64,000 nucleotides of DNA from Phallus indusiatus (GCA_027605045.1 JAQFWX010000010.1:314879-378878); one strand, 5' to 3'. Shown: positions 1 to 10,470, counted from the first letter of the stretch. The notes: generated by a model not told the origin, from the sequence alone. Program-made: numbers and translations.

Positions 1-1029
1 GGAATTACGAACAGCATCAGGTAAGATAAGGGCGTAAACTATTATTAAACACAAATTGTTTCTTACCGGATGATTGTAAAAGTAAAAGGAGGATACAAGT
101 GAATAAAAAGGGAGGTAACCTTGTCCGCGTCATGAAAGACAAGACTATTGCGCCACGTTATGACAGCGCTAGCAAGCGAGCCGTGTGCGAGACAATATGA
201 CGCAATCAGCATTGTGGTGCTGGATGGCAGAAACCAGATGTAGATTAGACATATAATGTTTGCATAATAACATAAATCGAATAAAAAGTAGTGCCAGGCT
301 TTTCGTTTGTAAGTGTACCATCGAAGAGGAATGAGACAAAGGGCCCCAATGGTATACGCGATATGAACCCATCTAATGATAATAAAAGTTTTAAAAAAGG
401 AAGTAGTAAGAAAGACAAGAAATTGTACGAACTCTGGAGCTATGCCAAACATGAGAGCTGATAAGGCCACAGCGTTAACACCTAGGAAGAAGGAAATCTT
501 TTCTCGAGTGCGAACGACCTTTGTTGACTGCCAAGTCACGGCAAGTTTCGTCATACGATCGGACACCTTTTCATGTTTGTTAAGACCATTTTCCAAGGAA
601 GTATAAGTAAGCGAGGATCTACCTTCACTTTGAACTTTTGCATCTCCTTCTCCAAGTCGACAGAATAACGAAACTCTCCCATAGGCGTACGTCTAAGAGC
701 CTCTTCGGCACGTATCTTGAGTTTATCGCTTTGTTTCTTCAGCTGTCTTTCAAGGAGGTCTATTCGCGAGTCAAAGTACGTTTCAATCGTGTCTATATCA
801 TAAGGGCTCAAGATAAGCAAAACGGACAACAACAAACAAAACAAGTCGCCATACCCAGCAAGGTAAATCCTGTAGTCCATCCTAACTCATCTTTGCGGAA
901 TCTTTCAAAGGGTAGGGAGAATTGAGTCATGTTTGGAGTTGCGGGAACTCGAGAGCTCAAAGATGGGATGGAGGAAGAGCGAGGACGCGGGGATGGCGGT
1001 TCTGATATAGAGATGACCATCGTGTCCAA
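1..1029 (-). CDS. GPC1: Glycerophosphocholine acyltransferase (Gpc1/DUF2838 family), 3' end cut by window edge
   Basis: Multi-pass membrane enzyme that, in characterised fungal members, acylates glycerophosphocholine to lyso-PC in PC remodelling at the ER. I place exons at about 855-1029, 623-792, 433-566 and 67-372; the introns are 62, 56 and 60 nt, and a further donor (GTAAGA) lies at 66, so the C-terminus is off the left edge. Splicing 792 to 855 restores a coiled segment (DTIETYFDSRIDLLERQ). Splicing 372 to 432 gives APEWVHIAYTIGA. Family hallmarks seen: FLFDLCYYANIICL, ITWRNSLVFHDADK and SLFIHLYPPF, with several hydrophobic spans. The start ATG at 1029 opens a Ser/Pro-rich N-terminus (MDTMVISISEPPSPRPRSSS). 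The symbol is by family resemblance to yeast Gpc1. The intron at 373-432 uses a GTTCGT donor. Confidence 0.85.
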
Positions 1030-1254
1030 ACCCAGGTCCTAATAAGGTAGAAAGATAATGCAGCGTTTGTGAAAAAGGACGAGTCAATTTTTTGTTGAGA
1101 TAGGAGAAAAATTATAGGTATGGATAGGAGGGAGACTAAAAGATGCGTCCGCGCACGACATCAGTTGCATCAACACGCACGCGCTCCCTGGCAGTTGCTT
1201 TGGGGGACCAAACCGTGACTCACCCAATGTCACATTCCGGCGGCTCTGCGGCTG

Positions 1255-1715
1255 GCACGTTCGAGGGGGGAGGGGTCATAGTTTTTCCGTTGAGACATTA
1301 TTCTGCTAGGATCTCGTTCTGCTCGCTGATGAGCTGCGAACGTTGAAATCTTGAAACATCGGAGGGATGACAGGGGATGGCCGGACTGATGTGGAAATGT
1401 GACAAAGTTTATGATGTCTTCGATTACTCCCACACTTTTTCGCGTCCATATCGCTGGCACGGTTGGCAGCTGTTGGCATCGGTAAGAGAACTCAAGTCCT
1501 AATACATAATCGTCTTCGTTGCCGCTCTATGGTAGACCATGGCCCAATGGTCCATCGCGCACAATGATTATCACGTGTTTTATTTTATTTTTTTTCTACT
1601 CTTACTTGGACCCGCGTTAACCTTTACACACTAATAGACGTGGAACCAACAGCAGGCGTACCCAGCCTAAACATCCAAGGCGCGCCGAGATGCACGTCCT
1701 TTGTAATGTTGAGTA
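1255..1715. repeat. Dispersed repeat, copy A (~460 bp)
   Basis: About 460 bp are shared with 4488-4955 in the same orientation, with roughly three quarters of bases alike by eye and small indels. Shared blocks include TTCGATTACTCCCACACTT, CGCGTCCATATCGCTGGCAC, AGAGAACTCAAGTCCTAATA and CCAAGGCGCGCCG. No open reading frame of note is shared. The inner part runs from TGTTGGCATCGG (about 1471) to CAACAGCA (about 1651), resembling the TGTTG...CAACA ends of Copia-type LTRs, so a solo LTR or truncated retroelement end is possible; a SINE- or MITE-like element is an alternative. No target-site duplication was established. Confidence 0.7.
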
Positions 1716-2297
1716 TAGTCTTGGCAAGTTGCTTTCCAATGGGATGTCGGAGGCTGAAAGTGGCTTTGTTCAGCGCCGAACTGGCATTGTGCAATTGCCA
1801 TCATCTGCCTCAACACATATGAAGACAAACTCACTATGTAACAAATCGGTACTTCATGAATCCCCCGAGAGAACAGAGATGCATGACAGTGTTGGAGAGC
1901 TGACTTCTTCAGCGGCACCGGAACGGCAGGCTGAGCCTGCGCCCCAATTGCGTTTCGGACTGATGAACCAACTTCTAGCATTGCAGTTGCGCTGAGGTCG
2001 GTTTCATCTTCTTACCCTCTTGTTTCAATTCGACGTCACTCACTCATTCAAAAACTAGTTGGAAGGATTATAGAGAACGGCAGAAAGCGGCTCGGTTTGC
2101 GCGGCGCAAGTCCAGGATCATTGAGAACGCTGAACTGTTCATGTTCATTCCATTACAGAGTCAACGTTCTCATGGGGTGTAGTGGATCTTGATCATGAGC
2201 AATGAGGCGATGTTGTACAGTTCCTTAAGCAGACGTCTGAATCGCAATATACTTGGTGTCAGTGTTTTTGTTTCAGACCCGTTGACTGAGTACGATA
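1716..2297. other. Intergenic, no gene seen
   Basis: Short ORFs on both strands lack recognisable domains and overlap one another. Nothing convincing is seen between the repeat and the lipid-kinase relic, although the relic's lost upstream exons may extend into the right half. Confidence 0.5.
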
Positions 2298-2880
2298 TTG
2301 ACATACTTTCTTGAGCTTCTGACTTTAGCTTTGACGACATTATCATCACTTACGTCCTCATGTTCACGGAACAATTTCATACACTTCGAAAGATTTATGA
2401 ATGCGAGAAGAGTATCATTGAGAGTCTTGCACGTCGTTGTATCAAGCGGAATGCCAAGGGTGGTAAATCTGGCCCCGGCCCCTAAAGACTCAAGGTAAGA
2501 CTCCGAACAATATTTCTCGTAGAATACGTTAACTTTTGGTTGGCGGATGTTAAACGGTTGACTTATAGCGAAAGAATTGTCTAAAGCAGAGATATCTTCA
2601 ATAGCTATCTTCGCTCCAGCATATTTCGATTATATGGCTTCGACAATTGCAAATGGCGTATGTACTCCTACAAAAAATCTAATCACTGATTGACTCTGAC
2701 CCTTTTCAGCGTACAACTTTGCTTTCCAGGATCTTTGGCTGTTATGGAATCAGTTCACTCGTCCTAAGGATGCTAAGCGTGGGATTAAACCTAAGACAGC
2801 CTGGACGATCATTAATGTTAAATTGATGAATAACACTTGTGTTTTTATTATTGTACAGATGGACGAAATGCATATTGTAC
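2298..2880 (+). pseudogene. PIP5K / Fab1 (PIKfyve)-type phosphoinositide kinase relic
   Basis: Fragments of the phosphatidylinositol-phosphate kinase core appear in order on the plus strand. Around 2320-2470 the translation reads MFTEQFHTLRKIYECEK then NAKGGKSG, matching the EQFxxLR and GGKSG (glycine-rich loop) region of Fab1-type kinases. A stop and a one-base shift follow, then LKTQ. About 2570-2660 gives AKELSKAEISSIAIFAPAYF, and after a plausible intron (GTATGT...TTTCAG, 2657-2708) comes RTTLLSRIFGCYGI. Another shift leads to TIINVKLMNN, similar to the LLVMEN stretch. The remaining catalytic and activation-loop part is missing. It is interpreted as a truncated, frameshifted duplicate of a PI3P 5-kinase gene with no function expected. 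The lesions and order are direct observations; the family call is from memory of conserved motifs. Confidence 0.6.
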
Positions 2881-3168
2881 TCGTAGCAATGAAAACCCTC
2901 TAGGGAATTCAAAAACTAATTATTTTGTCAAAAAATTACTCCTTGTCTTCGTTCTAACGCTCTCGTTTGTTCTCAATTCCAAGTTCCTTTGTTTACTTGC
3001 ACATCTAACCTGTAACACATCCTTTATTCTCCTAAATCCACCAATCAAGACCATGTGAGATCATTTTTCATTTTTCTGTCATGTTCAAGCGCAACGTATG
3101 CAACTCTTTATCCCTTTTTCGCGGCTCACATTCAGAATTTCTATTTAAGCTCTCTAATTTTTTTCCCC

Positions 3169-3802
3169 TTAAAGCTCCATCGTATCTTCTGAATCGTCCG
3201 ACTCATACTCATTGTCGGAACCATCCCATTCATACCCATCGACAGTGATCTCGAAGAAATCCGACAAAGAGTCCAGCACCTCATCAGTTTCCTCCTTATA
3301 TAAAGCCGGATTTAGTGCACGAATTCGGCCACGGTATCGGCCGTTCTCCATGTAAGCCACAATATCCAACATATGCTTTCTTTTCGCGGCGCGCAGCACG
3401 TGAGGAATGACTTCCTCAGGTATCTGAAAGCCATATCTTATTTCGTCCACGATCCGGCAGGCGGCAATCGCCATTTGGGCGTAGTCGAAAAAATTGGGGA
3501 ATTCATAGTCCTCGGGCGACACAATTTATACATGCTTATGGATTCAGGATAAGTCAAATGTTATACGATAAAGTAATCAGCTGTAAGCTTACCAGGCCAC
3601 ATCCGTCGCACTTGCACGAGCCGTCTCCTAATGACCGAAATACGATGGTCCAATTTCCACCGCATTTTGAAGTTCGAGAGTAGTACGACTGGCGTTTTTC
3701 CATAAAAGCGAAATAGCACATAAGTTCCATACTGAATGAACACGAGCGGCAATAGTCAACTTGTGAGGGGATAATAGAAAGAATATTGCACGGAGCAGCC
3801 AT
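3169..3802 (-). CDS. Hypothetical small protein, two exons, acidic C-terminus
   Basis: Exon 1 starts at ATG 3802 (MAAPCNILSIIPSQVDYCRS) and contains a Cys cluster ending CKCDGCGL before a GTAAGC donor at about 3592. An acceptor near 3509 (cccgag) would join in phase to DYEFPNFFDYAQMAIAACRI, giving a protein of about 180 residues. The tail is strongly acidic (DGSDNEYESDDSEDTMEL). A second frame through exon 1 (ending RRRLVQVRRMWPG) is also open, so the N-terminal frame is uncertain. No family is recognised. The middle (IPHVLRAAKRKHMLDIVAYM) looks helical. It lies between two repeat copies in a decayed region, so it may itself be a remnant. Confidence 0.4.
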
Positions 3803-4487
3803 CTATCATGAACATACGATGCATCATGGTATTTGAAGGCGTAAATATGATACTACGGTGGGAATAGAAATGTTTTGAGTCCTTTTATAATAATGCAATG
3901 ACTTTTGACTGGTAGGGAACTGGCTGTCGGGAGATTTGAGGCTCCTGGATAAGTAAAAACGATCAAAACTTACGTTCTGATATTGAATGAGCTGAGTTAT
4001 GAGTGTGTCAGTTGAGGAACGAGTGATTCATACGTTCGAGGAATGAAGTTTTCATTCATCCGCCCAAGACTACAAGTTTATTTTCGACAAGCTCAATCAA
4101 GTTTTGACTCTCAGCTCATGGGATTATGAAAAAAGTTGTAAATATCCAATTCCAGGTTCAAGTACTCCCATGATTTCGCGAAAAAAGGACTTTCCGAACG
4201 CGACCGTCTTGGTTTACTTGCTAAAATTACTTAAAAGTCTATCCCTTCAGCCACGAGTGACAGATGACTCACAAATTATTCGACTCATACTCGATCACTA
4301 TTTCCTCCAACATGGTCTCTGTTATCTGATATAAGATAAATTCAGAGCGCGAAATATTCGACGTAGATGTTTAACGTTGAAAACTCAGATTGAGATTTGC
4401 TCGTTCGGCTAGCGCCGGTGTCACATCAGTCAGTCACATCAATGTCCTTCATCGACATCACTGCTCCAAGCTTCAAGGCATCCCCTG
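3803..4487. other. Intergenic, no gene seen
   Basis: AT-rich stretch before repeat copy B. Only short overlapping ORFs without domains are present. Confidence 0.5.
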
Positions 4488-4955
4488 GCACCCTGTTCGA
4501 GGGAGTCATAATGTTTCTTTTGAGACAATTATTCTACCAGTCTCGTTCTGGTCGCTGCTGATGAACTACGAACATTGACCTTCGGAGGGATGGCAGAGGA
4601 TGGCAGGGGTTGGCAGGGTCTATGTGTCTTCGATTACTCCCACACTTGTCCGCGTCCATATCGCTGGCACCGTTGGCATATGTTGGCATATGTTGGCATC
4701 TGTTGGCATTGGTAAGAGAACTCAAGTCCTAATACATAATCGTCTCCGTTGCCGCTCTATGGTATCCAAGGGTATCCATGGTCCATCCTGGTCCATCGCG
4801 CACAATTATTGTCACGTGTCTTATTTTATTTTATTTTAATTTAATTTTATTCAACCCTTGGACCCGCGTTTCATGTCACCTTTACATGCACAATGAACGT
4901 CGAGTCAACAGCAGGCATACTCAGCATGTATATCCAAGGCGCGCCGTAATGTTGA
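4488..4955. repeat. Dispersed repeat, copy B (~470 bp)
   Basis: Second copy of the repeat at 1255-1715, same orientation. It differs by a local expansion: four tandem 10-bp units of the type GTTGGCATAT at 4671-4710, against two in copy A (1462-1480). A TTTTATTTTATTTTAATTTA run near 4820-4850 is also shared in a shorter form. It ends at CCAAGGCGCGCCG followed by TAATGTTGAGT, which also closes copy A. The nature of the element (LTR remnant or other non-autonomous repeat) is not resolved. Confidence 0.7.
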
Positions 4956-5337
4956 GTCGATATTTAGTTTGTCTTCACCCCTTCTATAATGACCCGTATG
5001 CCCGACCACCAAACGAACATGCTTTGCGAGCGCACCCCACATGAAACATCGGCAAAACTCTTGCTAAAGGCGGCAGCTTCCAGGTCAGAGATCTGTATCT
5101 CGCTTTGCGATTTGCGGTCTGCAACGAGGTCTTTTTACTCTTCTTTCAATTTACGTACTTTTTTCACGGGCTCCGCAAACGACAAGAACTTGTAGTATAT
5201 AACAATGAGCACCCGCATGCACGCCTCTCGACGACGCATTTCTCGCTCAAGTCAGAATCACTTTATCAGTCCTACACAGCTCTCACCCGCCCTCCGGCCA
5301 ATCCCAAACTCCTCATTTCGTCGCACGTCCATCATTG
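4956..5337. other. Upstream region of the MFS gene
   Basis: 382 bases between repeat copy B and the chosen start of the transporter. Open frames here (for example from 5205) stop before or are out of frame with the transporter exons. A TATATAA stretch lies near 5194-5201, a possible TATA-like element. Confidence 0.4.
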
Positions 5338-7500
5338 ATGTCAGAAAGAGACTCGCTACTCAGGGTCGAGCCCAGCGCGCTCATGACCACCAGTGGTTCT
5401 TTAGCTTCTCTACCACCACTTGATATGTATGAGCGGTTTACAGCGAGGCAGAAACGCAATATTACCGTCTTGATCTCTTTGGCTGGTATTATCGGACGTG
5501 AGTTCGAATCACGTGGGCTTGATCAACACAGCTAATAATTTCTCCTTTCTTCGTTTTCATTGGGTGCAATAGCATTCGCATCCGGCAGCTTCGTACCTAC
5601 CGTACCACAAATTGCGGAAGATCTTGAAACTACTGGGCTCGTTATTAAGTTGGTTTCCTCAATTTCCTTTTCCGTTTCTCCTGGGCATTAATGATTAACA
5701 GTTACACCGTCGGTGCCTATGTGCTTACACTGGCTCTAGGAAACTTGTTTTGGGGACCATATGCCGAGTTCTGTGAGCGTTCTCTTCCAGAATCTTTCAT
5801 CTCATCTGATTTCTCTTGACCGTGTTCAAAATTTTTAGACGGCCGCCGACCCGTTTATATGATGTCCCTTCCCTTGGTTTGCGTTGGTTCCATCGCCTCT
5901 GCTCTCTCACAAGATGTTCTACAACTCGTGTTAGGGCGCTGTACGCAGGCTTTCGGTGCCTCTTGGTAAATTTCTTTATATCCATATACGATTGTCTGAC
6001 CGGACAATGTTCTGTAGTGTGCTAGCTGTCGGAGCTGCTACTATATCAGACATCTACATCCTAGAAGAGCGCGGCACAGCAATGGGCGTTTTCTTTGGAG
6101 TAATTAATGTCTTTTGCTTTCCTTTCCTTCGCGATATGAAACTTACCTTAGGCAATATTGTTGGGCCCACCTTTGGCTCCATTATTTGGAGGCCTCGTCG
6201 CAACATATTTCTCATGGCGCGCCACGCAATTCTTTATTTTTCTGTTGGGTTTCGTTGCATTCGTATCTGTTTCTGCTTTTTTTCCAGAAACGAGCCACCC
6301 AGGTTCTAGAGGTATAGACTTCTATATGACGGCAGAAGAACTGAAAGAATCCTCGTCCGTCCCGGTTTTGAATCCTAGAAGCTGGGTTTGGTTGAGTCCA
6401 TTCAAGTCACTTCGTCTCGCTCGTAATCCTGCCATTCTATTTGTCGTAAGACTTTTGTATCACACACTCCCGTTTCAATTTCTCACGCTTTCTGGGAGTA
6501 GGCGATATCAGCTTCCTTGGCGTTGACAACCTTTTATGGTAACGTTTTATATTTGTTGATTGACCTTTTTTCCTTACAAAAATTTTAAGTTTTATCTATG
6601 CCACTAGCCTTTGTTCTGGTAGGTTAATCTTGAGTTAATTTGTGATCGCGGTTAACCTAGTATTGTATCATTTCATAGGGACCCGCGTATGGAATCACTA
6701 CTCCGGCACAAATAGGAGCATGTTTTTTCCTTCTGGTATCGGAAGCATGTGTGCGTATGTTATCACAGTCTTTTTACTGGTATTTACTAATACAATTTAA
6801 ACAGTCGGTGCAGCCATCTCAGGTCGTCTTGCTGACAAAGCTGTAATCAATGGTCGTATCAAACGTCAGGGCAAATGGGTTCCCGAGGATAGACTTCGAG
6901 CTTGTTTACCCGGTGCCTTGCTCTTACTCCCTCTCTCGCTCGTCGGGTATGCTTTGACGACAGTGTATGTTCCTGGACGCCTGGGGTTATGTTTAACTCT
7001 GGGTTTTCTATTCCTTAATGGTCTAGGCGTGAGTAGTTCATTTATTTGGAAGATTTAACTATTTCTTATCAAAACCTCTTGTAGGTTGATCTCGTGCTAT
7101 CACCCGCTGCCACTTATTTCGTGGACGTACTGAGGACGCAAAGTGCCGAAATCATGTCTGTTTATAGGTATGTATGTCCAATTTCTCTATTAGATCTGTT
7201 CCATTGTATCACTAATCAACGTAACCTACTAGTGCTTTCAGGAGTGCATTTTGCGCCGTCGTTTCAGCAGGTGTATTACCAACAGTCAACATGTACGGTA
7301 TCGTGGGCACAAATTCACTGGCGAGCGCAATTGCTTGGATTGCGTTTCTGTAAGTCCATATAATACTTTAAAAGCTCTTTTTTAATTGGGACGCTTGCAA
7401 CAGACTATTATTTATTACGATCCGGTATGGTCGTGAACTGCGAGAATGGTTAGATGTCGGTTTTACATGTTCCATGCGCTCGGAAGGGGCAATGGCTTAG
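5338..7500 (+). CDS. MFS transporter, DHA1 multidrug-efflux-like, with one apparent 1-nt frameshift
   Basis: Plasma-membrane drug:H+ antiporter-type protein assembled from about ten exons. ATG at 5338 begins MSERDSLLRVEPSALMTTSG, a cytosolic N-tail, then FTARQKRNITVLISLAGIIG. Splicing yields FASGSFVPTVPQIAEDLETT, YTVGAYVLTLALGNLFWGPY, the loop-2 MFS motif YGRRPVYMMSLPLVCVGS, then ISDIYILEERGTAMGVFFG, LLGPPLAPLFGGLVATYFSW and FFPETSHPGSRGID, all typical of the family. Later exons give GAAISGRLADKAVINGRIKR, GKWVPEDRLRACLPGALLLL, GVDLVLSPAATYFVDVL and a C-terminal ITIRYGRELREWLDVGF. The stop is at 7498-7500. The reading frame breaks once: at 6721-6728 (TG followed by six T) one more T is needed to read CFFPSGIGSM before the next intron. 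This is either an assembly error or a recent loss of function; every other junction keeps frame. Confidence 0.8.
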
Positions 7501-8177
7501 TATTAGTGAATGGTCATTAATCATTGGGTAGTAGATATATGGAGAAGCCTAATATTTGTCTGCTGTCTTTGGTAATATATGAAGGTATAATGCTTCTCAT
7601 TAAATCCGTTTTGCCATGTTGATAAGCGAGCTATAGTCTCGCTACGAATGAGTCCTGTAATTTCGAAAACAAGACCCTAAGAGTTTACTACCTGAAAGAT
7701 TCTCAGGTGTATTGATAAGTGCCTATATTCGTGAGCGATCAACGGTGAAACAGACTTAAGCGGCTTAAATGAGAATGGGTGCAATAATAATATACATAAG
7801 CGCATGCATGTTCCGAATGAGGGTTTACGCGATCTGCCTCATATTTAGATCCTCTCGAAGTATACGTGTAAAAAAATGCTAAAGATTTTATTTAGGTCTT
7901 GACTTATTGTTCCTCATACAACTAGTATATGAAGACGGTGTCCAAAAGAATGTGTATGTATATTTTTTATCTAAAGATAAATAAAATATAAGAAGCACGG
8001 TGGTATGATACATAACAAATGTGTGGGGGAAGAATACATAAAGCGGCTTGATAAATAAATGAGGGCTACAGAGGGGAGACAATCACTGGGTAACTCAATA
8101 TAATACGATACACAATTTCCACAGAATCAAAACAGAACGAACAAGAAAGGAAAACTTAGGGAGGGTGTGTGCGAAAC
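7501..8177. other. Intergenic
   Basis: AT-rich sequence between the transporter and a convergent hypothetical gene. An exon of the latter may lie at about 7970-8075: a CTGTAG acceptor on the minus strand near 8073 follows a GTAAGT donor at about 8182. Otherwise nothing is seen. Confidence 0.4.
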
Positions 8178-9242
8178 TTACGCGGCCAATACCATTTCCG
8201 ATCTCAGAGAACTACGCCCTGAGGATGGGGTTCTTTTCCGTCGGAGTCTCCTACTGGTCAACTGATGGCGGCGCAAAATAGCTTGGGCAGCAAGTTGGGC
8301 TGGATCAAGGATCTGGCTGTCGGAGAAAACGGATCCGGATAGCTGTGAGTTCAACGTGTTCTGGTAGCGTGTCCGAATTGGAATTTTATCGGCTGATTTT
8401 GGTGAGTAACAAGAACCAGATGGGTCCGCGGATTCATTAGGGTCCCTTGTTATGATCGGACTTCTTTCGCCATAATAATACCGCATAATAGGATACCACC
8501 TGCGCTGAACCATATTTTCAAGTCGCGTGAAGAATGCGAGCTCATAGGAACATGGCTGGCTTCTGCGCTGCTGTTGCATATGCCATACAAAACTCTCGTA
8601 CATCTTGACCCACCAGCGTGCTTCTGATATATCGGACTTGGAAATGCGTTTACGAGAAACAATGCGCGTAGGACGAGAAGAAGGCGAACTGTTAACTTGA
8701 GATGAAGCCTGCGATATGCGGCAAAGTCCCAAAGGTATAAGATTGATAGCGGGAGATGAAAATGAGTGTTTTCTTTGGGTAATCGAGGGTATTAAGGAAG
8801 GCGACGTTTCTGAGAGTGCGTCTGGTTTGGACTTGTGAAGTTGATATTCAGACAGGATTAACTGAAATCGGTTTTTTTCTCTCACTTCAGCTGGGGTCTC
8901 GAGTCGAGTGTCGTTCGGACGCAGTGGTGAAACTGTCGGATACTGTTGCGGAAGTATCAAGTCCTGTGAAACATAGTATCGTGCACCACAGATCCGTTTA
9001 GGGGCTAAAAATAAACTCAGAAAAAGAGCTTCAAGGATGTGAAAACTAGTCGCACTTTTCATTCTGGAATGTTTCCTTCGGGACCGCGGAAGTGCCAGCG
9101 AGGCGAATGATGAGGTTGAGTTGAGGCCTACAGGACACGCCAGGGGATGACACAAAAGCGTATCCTTGTTGTTGGCAGCAGTGATGACAACGGCAGGAGT
9201 TGAATGTACAGGTTTGGCATGAATGTAAATCGGTTGACCCAT
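8178..9242 (-). CDS. Hypothetical basic protein
   Basis: Uninterrupted ORF of 354 residues from ATG 9242 (MGQPIYIHAKPVHSTPAVVI); the frame is closed by a stop just upstream. No domain is recognised. It is Ser/Pro/Arg-rich, with one ordered, aromatic-rich block near residues 215-275 (SEARWWVKMYESFVWHMQQQ ... MVQRRWYPIMRYYYGE) and a basic C-terminus (RRHQLTSRRLRRKRTPSSGR). A short hydrophobic run (ILEALFLSLFLAP) lies near residue 80. The last codons overlap a canonical GTAAGT donor, so a further exon ending at about 7970 is possible. The unusual length of the open frame and the ordered block argue for a real gene, probably lineage-restricted. Confidence 0.45.
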   Translation of the reverse strand: MGQPIYIHAKPVHSTPAVVITAANNKDTLLCHPLACPVGLNSTSSFASLALPRSRRKHSRMKSATSFHILEALFLSLFLAPKRICGARYYVSQDLILPQQYPTVSPLRPNDTRLETPAEVREKNRFQLILSEYQLHKSKPDALSETSPSLIPSITQRKHSFSSPAINLIPLGLCRISQASSQVNSSPSSRPTRIVSRKRISKSDISEARWWVKMYESFVWHMQQQRRSQPCSYELAFFTRLENMVQRRWYPIMRYYYGERSPIITRDPNESADPSGSCYSPKSADKIPIRTRYQNTLNSQLSGSVFSDSQILDPAQLAAQAILRRHQLTSRRLRRKRTPSSGRSSLRSEMVLAA

Positions 9243-9446
9243 GATTATCTCAATGAACGCAAGTACTGGCAATGATATCGATTTTTAAGAAAATCGGCCG
9301 TTTCTCCTGAAGCCAAGAAGGGGTTATGAACGAGAAATTAACTGCATAATTTGTGGTTAGTTACTGCAAATAATGAAAGCAGATACAAGGAAGGTGATTT
9401 GAAAAACGGGTATGAAGACGATACAGCGAGAAAAAAAATACGGAAC

Positions 9447-9914
9447 TTACTTAGAAAAAGTATGTATGAAAGGAGAGGGGCCCCGAAGCCGCGTGAATGT
9501 ATATATATAAAATACAAAAGTCGGTCCTGCACGTTTTGTCCTATTTTGGACAAGGATCTGAGGATCCATCACTATGAATGATACCCTATGATACCATATC
9601 GCGGGATTGCTTTCTCCCGCCCTTTCAATCTTTCGGTATCCTGGAGACGTGGCGTTTTGAGGCGGTACGTAACCCACTGTACAACTCCCGATAGTTGTAC
9701 GTATCGCCATCATTAAAAACAAAATACTAACGAAGAAAAGTAGAACCGTGAACCTCGTGATGTAATATTTGCTTCCTCCTTTTTTTCGTCGAAGGAGATG
9801 ATGAGATCCATGAGGCCTTGAGGATTCATGACCTTGACGAATATAATCCGGCCCTGACGCCGTCAACCCTGTATCGTGTGAGAGATATAATGCCTTCGGA
9901 TTTTCCTGGCACAT
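9447..9914 (-). CDS. Hypothetical single-pass membrane protein
   Basis: A 155-residue ORF from ATG 9914 (MCQENPKALYLSHDTGLTAS). A basic stretch (HHLLRRKKGGSKYYITR) is followed by a clear hydrophobic helix (FTVLLFFVSILFLMMAI) at about residues 58-75, giving type II-like topology. The ORF ends at a GTAAGT donor, so the annotated C-terminus may be read-through into an intron. I could not join it in frame to the ORF starting at 9242. No family is recognised. Confidence 0.3.
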   Translation of the reverse strand: MCQENPKALYLSHDTGLTASGPDYIRQGHESSRPHGSHHLLRRKKGGSKYYITRFTVLLFFVSILFLMMAIRTTIGSCTVGYVPPQNATSPGYRKIERAGESNPAIWYHRVSFIVMDPQILVQNRTKRAGPTFVFYIYTFTRLRGPSPFIHTFSK

Positions 9915-10421
9915 ACATTGTTATAGCATAAAACCACAAAATGGAAACTCAATATGGTGTTTTCAGTATTAGATAGAGTTAATGGTGTCCTGCAGTCGTT
10001 CACTTACTGGCTGGTGAAAAGCAACGCAAACAACCACAATTATGCTGATTTCAAACTCCGATTTGCCAAGAACTGCACCCAGCTGGGAAAATTGATTTTG
10101 AGGTATTTCCGCGGGTTTCATACAGAGATGCACTCACCACCGCAAGGATCTCTACAGCTGAAACTATATCAGGAATGTATCACATCAGGTTTACTAACCT
10201 TTGTTTGTCTTATTCTTCTTTTCTGGTTTCAAGCGCGGATACCAGGCGGATAATCGATTAAGGGTCATAGAGTCTTCTCTGGGCTGCGGCAACGGGTTAC
10301 GGAGTGGTCACCTTCCTCCTCGGATCTTCTCCCGCAGGGTAAGTACAATAGAGTTGCAATAGATTCATGTTCATAGTGACAGGGATAATCGATAAGCAGA
10401 CACAGTTGATAGGCAGGTCTC
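9915..10421. other. Intergenic, no gene supported
   Basis: A 99-residue ORF (9954-10253) and a short hydrophobic open segment at about 10272-10338, ending at a GTAAGT site, were examined. Neither could be tied to a family or to neighbouring exons. Confidence 0.4.
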
Positions 10422-10470
10422 CGCTTCAAAAGGCTCCAAAGTGCAATGCACTTTGGAGCCTTTTGAAGCG
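10422..10470. repeat. Perfect 24-bp inverted repeat with 1-nt spacer
   Basis: The left arm 10422-10445 begins CGCTTCAAAAGGCTCC and its exact reverse complement occupies 10447-10470, with a single A at 10446 between them. All 24 pairs match; the flanking bases (10421 and 10471) do not continue the symmetry. It can form a cruciform or a long RNA hairpin. It lies about 510 bp upstream of the P450 pseudogene start. No associated ORF or target duplication was found. Confidence 0.95.

Noticed and set aside
5510..5530. GAGTTCGAATCACG resembling a tRNA T-arm / B box
   Set aside because: No acceptor stem or anticodon arm can be folded around it, and it lies inside the first intron of the MFS gene.
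8178..9914. A single gene joining the ORFs at 9447-9914 and 8178-9242
   Set aside because: A GTAAGT donor exists at the end of the first, but a stop just upstream of ATG 9242 and the available acceptors do not give a continuous frame.
9954..10253. 99-residue plus-strand ORF and a nearby hydrophobic open stretch (about 10272-10338)
   Set aside because: No family resemblance, and no splice choice links them into a longer product.
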